From Cordylochernes scorpioides (taxonomy: Eukaryota; Arthropoda; Arachnida; Pseudoscorpiones; Chernetidae): 64,000 bases of DNA. Location of the stretch: the NCBI GenBank assembly GCA_030710605.1, contig CP092870.1, positions 91,193,042 to 91,257,041 of the forward strand. Direction: 5' to 3'. This document shows positions 42,701 to 54,700 of the stretch, piece by piece. Both the position numbers and the translations under genes were made by a program. Below the pieces are notes generated by a model. That model saw nothing but the letters and a program-made list of their open reading frames with translations, was not told where the DNA came from and searched no databases. Each line of letters starts with the position of its first letter. The stretch's first letter is position 1.

Positions 42701-45700
42701 GTGAAAGAATGCGTTTGGCTCGTCAACCGTTTTCGAGTTCGTATCCATCACAATTTAATCGAGATAAGCCGCCCAAGCCGAAGACATCTGTCGCCACCGC
42801 TGCAAGTCTGGTAGTTGCTGATGGGAAGTCAAATAACGCTTATAAATGTGTATTTTGTGATGAAAAACATTTGAGTGAACAATGCTGTAAAGCCATGTCA
42901 ATGTCTCTTGAAGAAAGAAGGAAAATAATTCAAGAGAAACAGTGTTGTTATTCTTGCTTGAAGCCCGGACACTTTTCCAAGTATTGCAGAAACGTAGTGA
43001 AATGTGTCATCTGTAGTAAAAAACACAGGGCAATCTTATGTCCAGTTTCAAAAGGCAGCCAAAAATCTGATGGGATTGAAGAGAGAAGTAAGAACATAAA
43101 TGCATCCGTGGACATGTCGAATCAAGTTCGGTGCCAAGATGTCTTACTTCAAACAATCATGGTAAAGATTGATGGCGAAAATAAATCAAAAGTTGTTCGA
43201 GCAATGTTAGATAGTGGATCCCAGAACTCATATGTATTGGAACAAACTGCTTCCGAAGTTGGACTCACTATGCTCGGGAAAAAGGAAGTTGTACACTTAC
43301 TATTTGGTAGAGTGAAATCGAGACCACAGCAGCACAAGCGGTATCGAATCTACATTTCTGATGTGGACTCCAAGTACAACTGCAATTTTGAAGTACAAGA
43401 CTGCTCAACGATTTGTAGTGCAATGCCTTCCGCTCAACCTACCGAATGGATGACGGAACTTCGATCAAAGGGAATTGACTTGGATGTCTATAGGTCGAAC
43501 ACGGAGATTGAACTACTACTAGGAGCAGACGTATACGCCAAGCTACTAACAGGAAAGAAAATAGAATTGGAATCTGGTCCCGTCGCTCTCGAAACGAAGC
43601 TGGGCTGGACTGTTAGTGGAAAGGTTTTGGGAAATGTTCAAACAACTAAATCTCAATCATCAGTTCTGTCATGCTTAGTCCGTGATGCAACAATACAAGA
43701 TCTTCGGAGATTAGATGTTATCAGTATCATGGAACCCATGAAGGAAAAGAGCAAAGAAGAGTTGTCAGTTGCAGCGTTGGAACATTTCAACCAAACAGTG
43801 AAACAAAATGAAGATGGTCGATATTCTGTCAATTTACCTTGGATAGGAGAACACCCACCACTCCCTAATTACAAGATAATTTCGGAGAAGAAACTTGAAT
43901 CTACTACTGCTTTAGCAGGGATTAAACGTGATATGAACTGGTCAGTGTTTGTCGCAGGAAGAGTAAAGAAGATTCGACAAAATTCAAGCATAACTGATTG
44001 GAGGCACGTTCCTGGTAAAGAAAATCCTGCAGACATCCCCTCACGTGGAGCTTCAATCTCGCAATTGATTACTACTAGATGGTGGGAGAGACCAGTTAGG
44101 CTTAAGAAAGAAGAACAATTTTGGACACAGTCTGCAGAAAAGGAGTCAATCGAAGAAGTCAATAGTGAACTGAGAAAGGCAGTCGTCACACCCTTCAACA
44201 GAAAAAGAAAAAATAGGGGGAGAAGGATTTCATGGCCATTAGGAAAAGTGGAGGAGGTGCTACCTGGGGCCGATGGACAAGTTCGAGTCGCAAGAGTGAA
44301 GACATCATCGGGAGTTTTTCTTCGTCCAGTACAGCGACTTTTTCCATTAGAAACAAAACAAATTTAGATTGGCCTCTACTATAGCCAAGAAAATATAGTA
44401 TTAGAATTTAATTTATCAATTAAATTGGTGGGAGGAATGTTAGTGAAAGGCACGCCCGCGCGACGAAGAGAAGAACAGTTTTCAACCAACACCACCGCCG
44501 ACGGACGGTGGCGAAGTCACGGTCGGCGCGCATGCGCGGCGGCGGTGGTCACTTGGGAAGCACGGGCGTGGGCCCTTCGAATTCTGACGGCCAACACGGA
44601 CTGACTTCCTTCCCAATCCATCCTTTTCAATCGAACATTTTTAACTTCTTTAATTACTAAAATTAATTTGTAACATAATATTTATATCTATATTTATCCT
44701 GAATAAAATTTAAAATATCAAGGATGATTAATTGAATCATTCTTTCAATACCAAACGAACCTGTCATAGTGTACCATTCAAAAAGTGTACCGAACAGTAA
44801 GGATAGTCAACTTTTGTATCATAGATAGTTGTTTGTCACGATGATGCAATGCAGACTGAAGATGTCTTAATAGATGATATGCTTCATAGAATGGTCTGGA
44901 ATTTTGAAGATACAAAGAGGATGATTAGGCACAGAACTGGTTGAAATGTAAGGATAGTCAACTTTTGTATCATAGATAGTTGTTTGTCACGATGATGCAA
45001 TGCAGACTGAAGATGTCTTAATAGATTATATGCTTCATAGAATGGTCTGGAATTTTGAAGATACAAAGAGGAAGATTGTGCACAGAACTGGTTGAAATGT
45101 AAGGATAGTCAACTTTTGTATCATAGATAGTTGTTTGTCACGATGATGCAATGCAGACTGAAGATGTCTTAATAGATGATATGCTTCATAGAATGGTCTG
45201 GAATTTTGAAGATACAAAGAGGAAGATTGTGCACAGAACTGGTTGAAATGTAAGGATAGTCAACTTTTGTATCATAGATAGTTGTTTGTCACGATGATGC
45301 AATGCAGACTGAAGATGTCTTAATAGATGATATGCTTCATAGAATGGTCTGGAATTTTGAAGATACAAAGAGGAAGATTGTGCACAGAACTGGTTGAAAT
45401 GTAAGGATAGTCAACTTTTGTATCATAGATAGTTGTTTGTCACGATGATGCAATGCAGACTGAAGATGTCTTAATAGATGATATGCTTAATAGAATGGTC
45501 TGGAATTTTGAAGATACAAAGAAGAGAATTGTGCCCATAATAGGTTGAAATGGTATAAAAGGAAACTTTTGTATCGTAGATGGTTGTTTGTCACGATGAT
45601 TCAATGCAGACTGAAGATGTCTTAATATATGATATGCTTCATAGAATGGTCTGGAATTTTGAAGATACAAAGAGGATTGTGCCCATAATAGGTTGAAATG

Positions 45701-48700
45701 GTATAAATGGATAGTCGACTTTTGTATCATAGATAGTTGTTTGTCATGATGATGCAATGCAGACTGAAGATGTCTTAATAGATTATATGCTTCATAGAAT
45801 GGTCTGGAATTTTGAAGATACAAAGAGGAAGATTGTGCACAGAACTGGTTGAAATGTAAGGATAGTCAACTTTTGTATCATAGATAGTTGTTTGTCACGA
45901 TGATGCAATGCAGACTGAAGATGTCTTAATAGATGATATGCTTAATAGAATGGTCTGGAATTTTGAAGATACAAAGAAGAGAATTGTGCCCATAATAGGT
46001 TGAAATGGTATAAAAGGAAACTTTTGTATCGTAGATGGTTGTTTGTCACGATGATTCAATGCAGACTGAAGATGTCTTAATATATGATATGCTTCATAGA
46101 ATGGTCTGGAATTTTGAAGATACAAAGAGGATTGTGCCCATAATAGGTTGAAATGGTATAAATGGATAGTCAACTTTTGTATCATAGATAGTTGTTTGTC
46201 ATGATGATGCAATGCAGACTGAAGATGTCTTAATAGATTATATGCTTCATAGAATGGTCTGGAATTTTGAAGATACAAAGAGGAAGATTGTGCACAGAAC
46301 TGGTTGAAATGTAAGGATAGTCAACTTTTGTATCGTAGATAGTTGTTTGTCACGATGATGCATTGCAGACTGAAGATGTCTTAATAGATGATATGCTTAA
46401 TAGAATGGTCTGGAATTTTGAAGATGCAAAGAGGAAGATTGTGCACAGAACTGGTTGAAATGTAAGGATAGTCAACTTTTGTATCATAGATAGTTGTTTG
46501 TCACTTTGATGCAATGCAGACTGAAGATGTCTTAATAGATGATATGCTTCATAGAATGGTCTGGAATTTTGAAGATACAAAGAAGAGAATTGTGCACATA
46601 ATAGGTTGAAATGGTATAAAAGGAAACTTTTGTATCGTAGATGGTTGTTTGTCACGATGATGCAATGCAGACTGAAGATGTCTTAATATATGATATGCTT
46701 CATAGAATGGTCTGGAATTTTGAAGATACAAAGAGGAAGATTGTGCCCATAATAGGTTGAAATGGTATAAAAGGATAGTCAACTTTTGTATCATAGATAG
46801 TTGTTTGTCATGATGATGCAATGCAGACTGAAGATGTCTTAATATATGATATGCTTCATAGAATGGTCTGGAATTTTGAAGATACAAAGAGGATTGTGCC
46901 CATAATAGGTTGAAATGGTATAAATTAATAGTCAACTTTTGTATCATAGATAGTTGTTTGTCACGATGATGCAATGCAGACTGAAGATGTCTTAATATAT
47001 GATATGCTTCATAGAATGGTCTGGAATTTTGAAGATACAAAGAGGATTGTGCCCATAATAGGTTGAAATGGTATAAATGGATAGTCAACTTTTGTATCAT
47101 AGATAGTTGTTTGTCACGATGATGCAATGCAGACTGAAGATGTCTTAATAGATGATATGCTTAATAGAATGGTCTGGAATTTTGAAGATACAAAGAGGAA
47201 GATTGTGCACAGAACTGGTTGAAATGGTATAAAAGGATAGTCAACTTTTGTATCGTGGATGGTTGTTTGTCACGATGATGCATTGCAGACTGAAGATGTC
47301 TTAATTCTATATACAGTTACGAGCGTCATTCCTCATCTCCTAATCAATCAACTCTGTTTGCTTTTTTTTTTTGGAATGGCGCCCTCCTATTGGTTGGCTA
47401 CGATCACGCCACCTTTGCCCCCCCCCCCCCCCCCCCCATCATGCCTCCCCCACTCTGTTTCGTTTTTGTAACTATTGTGTTGGAGCGGGTCGCTCCTTAA
47501 ATAAATGCATATATTAGTTAATAACTAAATGGAATCCTCTCTTTCTTTTTCCCAGTATGAGACGCCTACAGAAGCCAACAGTATATAGACAGATAAAGCA
47601 CATAGGCTATAGTTATTAACTAATATATGCATTTATTTAAGGCGCCAATTTATAAATGTAACAAATAGTATTTGAATAAAAACATTCAATCGGGTAAAAC
47701 ACGGGCGTTGCCCCGGTCATTCGGCTAGTAGATTATATGCTTAATAGAATGGTCTGGAATTTTGAAGATACAAAGAAGATTGTGCACATAATAGGTTTAA
47801 ATGGTATAAAAGGATAGTCAACTTTTGTATCCTAGATGGTTGTTTGTCACGACGATGCAATGCAGACTAAAAATGTCTTAATAAAGGTATTAGTAGATGA
47901 TATGCTTAATAGAATGGTCTGGAATTTTGAAGATACAAAGAAGATTGTGCACATAATAGGTTTAAATGGTATAAAAGGAAACTTTTGTATCGTAGATGGT
48001 TGATTGTCACGATGATGCAATGCCGACTAAAAATGTCTTAATAAAGGTATTAATAGATAATATGCTTCATAGAATGGTCTGGAATTTTGAAGATACAAAG
48101 AAGAGGATTGTGCACAGAATAGGTTCAAATCGTATAAAAGGATAGTCAACTTTTGTATCGTAGATGGCTGTTCGTCACGATGATGCAATGCAGACTAAAG
48201 ATGTCTTAATGAAGGTATAATAAAGGTATTATAATAATAAAGGAATTTTTAAGATACAAAGAGGGTTAAAATGGTGTAAAAAGATTTATATTCTATATGG
48301 CTGCATGTTGATGTTCAGGAAATCTGATCAAGAGTATGTGGAAGAAGTAGACTATATGGATGTGTGTTTCAGATGTACAATGCTATCAGGCCTAAAGAAC
48401 GGATCTGGAAGGATGGAATTATCCCATATGCTCTCGAAAGGGGCGCCAGTACGTATATTTCATCTTTTTTTTTTCTCCTAATATATTGCTACATAACTGA
48501 CCTATGGGTCATTTATTGATCGTTCTTGCCATTAGCCAGAATCCGAGTCAGAAAGGCAACTTTGGCAAAAAAAAAAAAAGCGCACAATCTATATACAGGA
48601 AACGAAAGCATTCAAGCATGAATGTTTCTTTTAAGTATAAAATTAACTTAAAATAATATAAATAATAAAATAACTAAAAATAAACGCTCTAATTGCAATT

Positions 48701-51700
48701 AAAAATAAATAGATAGAAAAGATGATGGGAAAATTGGCTTAAGAAACCGCGAAAGGATGGAAACGGTCCATTTTGGTAAACTGCCAATCGAGAATATACG
48801 CTTGTATTGTAATAAACGATATACACATATATGCTTTTTGAAATTAGAGCAATCCATAAATAAATCTTCAAATAAAAAGGCATATATTGGATTAAAAAAT
48901 CATTTATTTTATCAATATTTTAGTTGGCTGAACACCAACCTTTATCAAGGTATTATAACATTTTAAAGTGTGTATCAAAATATCATTTATTATAGGTTAT
49001 AATACCTTGATAAAGGTTGGCGTTCAGCCAACTGAAATATTGGTAAAATAAATGATATTTTGATCCAATATATGTCTTTTTTATTAAATAAAATGAACTA
49101 TACTACTGTCCTTACTTAAATGAAGAAATATATATTGGAAGGGCTTGCTTCATCAGTGGTCAACTATGAGATTCCACCATTCAGTTTAGCATGTACAAGG
49201 GTCAAAATCAAGCAAAGCAGACCAAGAGCTCAACTTAGAGAAGTCCTTGTATTAAAATTACAAAATATTTTCTCACAATGGGTTTATTTTTTATTACAAA
49301 ACGCTAGCTTTCAAGCGATAATCGCTCTTCAACGGGCTTAATAAAACATCGACTATATCTTACAAGAAATATTAACATACAAGGTGCGTTCATTAATTTC
49401 CAGGACTGCTCTGTATCTTTGAAAAAATAAAACAAATAAAAAAACTAATTTAATTTTTTTCAAAATATGCCCCTCCTGCCTCAATACACCTGTTCCATCT
49501 TTTTTTCCAATTGTCGAAGCAGGAGATAAAATCACTTTTGAGAGGTTCCTCAAGGTTGCCTTCGATTCAGCTTGTATCATATCAACATTGTCAAATTTCC
49601 TTCCTTTTAACTTTATTTTCAATTTAGGATAGAGTAAAAAGTCATTGGGGGCGAGTCGGAGAATAGGGTGGATGAGGGATCTGTATGGTTGAATGTTTGG
49701 CCAAGAACTGCAAAACAACATGGGCTGTGTGCGGCCGCACATTATCGACGTGAAGTATCCAGTCATTGTTTTGCCATCTTTCAGGTCTTTTAAGGCGCAC
49801 TGCCTCCCTTAAGCGCCTCATTATCCCCAAATAAACCTTTTGATTAATTGTACGTCCGAAAGGAATAAATTCATGGTGAACCAAACCATTAATATCAAAA
49901 AATGTAACAAGCAATGTCTTGACTTTGGATTTTGTAAATCTTGCCTTTTTGGGTTTCGGTTCCCCTCTTTCAATCCATTGGCTGGATTGACGTTTGGTTT
50001 CCGGGTCATACTGATACACCCATGTCTCATCCCCGGTAATGATTTTTTGCATCCATTCTGGATCGGTCCGAGTCATTTCAACCATGTTTTTGCAGACATC
50101 CATTCTAACCTCCTTTTGTTTCTCTGTTAGAATCCGGGGACAAATTTTGAAGACGTCCATATCATGTCCAAATCTTTTGTTACTATTTGATGACACAGTC
50201 CTACAGATAGTCCAGTCTCTGAATATAAGTCTTTAATAGAAATTCTTCTGTTAGATTTAATTAATTCCTTTATTTTGAGCTTGTTTTCCTCGCAACGTAA
50301 TGATCTTGGACGCCCAGTATGCTGATCATCGTTTCCCTTTTCACGACCTTTTTGGAAGCGTGAAAACCATTCAAAGGTTCTTGAACGGGATAAAGCTGCA
50401 TCGCCAAAAGCTTCTTTAATCAATTCATACGTCTCAGTAGCACTTTTTTTTCAATTTAAAACGAAACTTAATGCAGATTCTCTGCTCTTCGAAAATGGCC
50501 ATTTTAAAATTAGAAATGCGAACCTTACAAGGAAGTTGTTTTGTTCTATTTTTAGATCGGCGCGTGCGCCACGAGACTCGTGCTTTCAGTCAGGTGTGGT
50601 CGAATGTCCAATATTTAACTCTGTATAAAAATATTTTCTTTATCTTTTTTATTTATTTTATTTTTTAACTAGTCCTGGAAATTAATGAACGCACCTTGTA
50701 TCTTGTAGAGCGTTGAAAAGCGATTATCACTTGAAAGCTAGCGTTTTGTAATAAAAATAAACTCATTGTGAGAAAATATTTTGTAATTTTAAAACTTTTT
50801 TCACAATTTTATTATTTAAAAAGTCCTTGTATAATCAGAATCGTCCAATACAGTATTAAAGCTCTAAGAGACGCTGTCTGATAGATTAAATTGGCGAAAT
50901 CGTTGGGAGAGTTTCACCACTGATGAGCCAAGCCCTCCTAAAATGTTTTCATCGCAGTAAGGACAGTAGAAGTTTATATTGTTTCCCCATGTCATTTGGT
51001 GGGGAGGAATCCAAGGATGAAATTTTCTTGTATAAAATATATGTTTTTATCTTAAAAGCTTTCGAGTCTTAAGATTATTAATTTTTCTCAAATTGAAGCA
51101 GGATTAATCAACAATACTCCTGTAGAAGGACCCTCTTCAATGCCCCGAAAGTTTGAGTTGCTAAAAGATAAGAAATTTACCCCTGGATACGTTTTTTCCC
51201 CCTAAAGATTTATAGTATTTCGAGAATATTTCGAATCGTTAGTCCAGAGCAAGATTCGATTGAGATCCCAAAAAGATTTCTTGTAAGAATCTTTCAGAAT
51301 TTTCAAAATTCTATTTTTTTTTCAATTATCCCTAGTACACGTGGTACAGGCCATGATAATCATGGTGGGTAGTTAGCGACTGCTTTTACTGTAAGCGCAC
51401 CACATGTCTACACATGTGAAAAGCAGTTCGACTTTGCACTTACAAATGTGCCAGAGCTTCGTTTGGTTACTTGTACTCGCTGGTGGGGTTGGAATTTTGC
51501 AAGAATCGGGGGCCATTGGAGCATTTTTTTTTTCAGAAAAAAGTGTCCAATGCGGGAATCGAACCCGGGTCGTAGTGGTCGAAAACCAAACGGTTTAACC
51601 AGCCTTCCACCGACCCTCTTTCAAAATTCTATAATTCCGTACAATAATATGGTAATAAAGTGGCTTACACACAATTTAGGGCCAAACTGAATTAATGGAA

Positions 51701-54700
51701 AATTATACCAGAGAATTATCTCCTCTCCTTTTTTAAGACCACAATTCCCTTCACAAATAGCTAGAGAGGCTCGGTGATGTGTAGGCAAGGAGCTTCGAGC
51801 CATCATCGCCCGCGCCACCCTAGTCTACAGTGAGAATACCTGCATCAAGTGGGTTCCTAAGGATGAGGATACTAAGAACTACGTCCTCATCACCACGCGA
51901 GATAGAGGGTAAGTGTGTCAGCTTGGTTGATATGCCGGTCTCAACAAGTGTTGGTCTCAACATTGGACAAATGTTGGTCTCAACAATGGTTAAATGTTGG
52001 TCTTATTGGTCTTAACATTGGACAAATGTTGGTCTTAACAATGGTTAAATGTTGGTCTTATTGGTCTTAACATTGGACAAATGTTGGTCTTAACATTGGA
52101 CAAATGTTGGTCTCAACAATGGTTAAATGTTGGTCTTAACAATGGTTAAATGTTAGTCTCAACAATGGTTAAATGTTGGTCTGAACAATGGTTAAATGTT
52201 GGTCTTATTGGTCTTAACATTGGACAAATGTTGGTCTCAAAAATGGTTAAATGTTGGTCTTAACAATGGTTAAATGTTAGTCTCAACAATGGTTAAATGT
52301 TGGTCTGAACAATGGTTAAATGTTGGTCTTATTGGTCTTAACATTGGACAAATGTTGGTCTTAACATTGGACAAATGTTGGTCTCAACAATGGTTAAATG
52401 TTGGTCTTAACAATGGTTAAATGTTGGTCTTATTGGTCTTAACATTGGACAAATGTTGGTCTCAACAATGGTTAAATGTTGGTCTTAACAATGGTTAAGT
52501 GTTGGTCTTATTGGTCTTAACATTGGACAAATGTTGGTCTCAACAATGGTTAAATGTTGGTCTTATTGGTCTTAACATTGGACAAATGTTGGTCTTAACA
52601 TTGGACAAATGTTGGTCTCAACAATGGTTAAATGTTGGTCTTATTGGTCTTAACATTGGACAAATGTTGGTCTCAACAATGGTTAAATGTTGGTCTTATT
52701 GGTCTTAACATTGGACAAATGTTGGTCTTAACATTGGACAAATGTTGGTCTCAACAATGGTTAAATGTTGGTCTCAACAATGGTTAAATGTTGGTCTCAA
52801 CAATGGATGGATGTTAGTCTCAACAATGTACGAATGTTGGCCTCAAAAATGGAAGAATGTTAGTCTCAACAATGGATGAATGTTAGTCTCAACAATGGTT
52901 AAATGTTGGTCTCAACAATTATTGAATATTGATTTCAACAATGGACGAATGTTAGTCTCAACAATGGACGAATGTTAGTCTCAACAATGGACGAATGTTA
53001 GTTTCAACAAGGGACGAATGTTGGTCTCAACAATGGATGAGTTAATCTCAACAATGGTTAAATGCTGGTCTTAACATTGGACAAATGTCTCAACAATGGA
53101 TGGATGTTAGTCTCAACAATGTACGAATGTTGGTCTCAACAATGGAAGAATGTTAGTCTCAACAAGAGACGAATGTTGGTCTCAACAATGGACGAATGTT
53201 AGTCTCAACAATGGACGAATGTTAGTTTCAACAATGGACGAATGTTAGTTTCAACAAGGGACGAAACTTGGTCTCAACAATGGATGAGTTAATCTCAACA
53301 ATGGTTAAATGTTGGTTTTTAACATTGGACAAATGTTGGTCTTAACAATGGATGGATGTTAGTCTCAACAATGGATGAATGTTAGTTTCAACAAGGGACG
53401 AATATTGGTCTCAACAATGGATGAGTTAATCTCAACAATGGTTAAATGTTGGTCATAACATTGGAAAAATGTTGGTCTCAACAATGGAGGGATGTTAGTC
53501 TCAACAATGGACGAATGTTAGTTTCAACACGGGACGAATGTTGGTCTCAACAATGGATGAGTTAATCTCAACAATGGTTAAATGTTGGTCTTAACATTGG
53601 ACAAATGTTGGTCTCAACAATGGACGAATGTTAGTCTCAACAATGGACGAATGTTGGTCTCAACAATGGAAGAATTTTAGTCTCCACAAGGGACGAATGT
53701 TAGTCTCAAAAATGAATGAGTTAATCTCAACAATGCGTAGATGTTGGTTTCAACAATGGTTAAATGTTGGTCTCAACAATGGACAAATGTTAGTCTCAAC
53801 AAGGGACGAATGTTAGTCTCAAAAATGGATGAGTTAATCTCAACAATGCTTAGATGTTGGTTTCAACAATGGTTAAATGTTGGTTTCAACAATGGTTAAA
53901 TGTTGGTCTCAACAATGGAAGAATGTTAGTCTCAACAAGGGACGAATGTTAGTCTCAAAAATGGATGAGTTAATCTCAACAATGCTTAGATGTTGGTTTC
54001 AACAATGGTTAAATGTTGGTCTCAACAATGGACAAATGCAAAAAAAAAAATTTTTTTTTAAGATTCATATACGCGTCAAAAATAGATTATATTTCTTATA
54101 ACAGATCTAAAGCACCCTAGTGAAACAACCCGTGTTTCCAGATGCTACAGTCTCATCGGCATGGAAGGAGGTCTTCAGCAGCTCAACCTGGGCGAAGGTT
54201 GCCAAGTGCTGGGCATTGCGCTGCACGAGATGATGCACGCCGTGGGCTTCTTCCACGAACAGAGTCGTCCTGACCGCGACGAGTACGTTAATATCGATTG
54301 GGATAACGTCAGAGAAGGTGAGTGCTTGATACACTTTCATTGAACACATAACCTCCTTCAACAACAACAAAAAAAAAAAAAGAAGACCGGCGAACTTTCC
54401 ACTTTCTTAAGTTTTGTCAATGAGTATATTTTAAACGCTATACTAGTATATATATATAGTTAAACCTGTTTATAGCGCCCCCTCTAAATAGCGTCTCCCT
54501 CTCTATAGCGCCCTATTTTGGTGAGTCCCAAGAGGGGGCGCTATAGACAGGTTTAACTGTATTTCTTTTTACATATATTTATAAATAAAAAGACATATAT
54601 TGGATCAAAATATCATTTATTTTACCAATATTTCAGTTGGCTGAACGCCAACCAAGGTATTATAACATTTTAATATGCTTTTTAATATACCTTGTTAAAG

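Larger units (their letters stand above)
41402..44796 (+). mobile_element. BEL/Pao LTR retrotransposon, internally deleted, recent
   Basis: Two LTRs (360 and 359 bp) with TGT...ACA ends, a primer-binding-site-like TGGCGAGCCTGCCAGGA just after the 5' LTR, a purine tract GGTGGGAGGAA before the 3' LTR, and 5-bp target duplication GTAAG (41397-41401, 44797-44801). The undisturbed satellite reads GAAATGTAAGGATAG, confirming the duplication. The LTRs differ at about three positions, so insertion is young. The internal region lost most of RT, RNase H and integrase. Sense orientation to the host gene. Confidence 0.9.
49240..50805. repeat. Fold-back element (family F2) split by a mariner
   Basis: Left arm 49250-49378 (AAATTACAAAATATTTTCTC; AAAACGCTAGCTTTCAAGCG) and right arm 50700-50800 (GAAAGCTAGCGTTTTGTAAT; GAGAAAATATTTTGTAATTT) match the intact palindrome at 29910-30055. 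The mariner sits between them. Confidence 0.7.

Noticed and set aside
38710-47127. Many minus-strand frames beginning MYLQNSRPFYEAY
   Set aside because: One frame per 151-bp satellite unit, ending at the unit boundary; repeated noise rather than a gene family.
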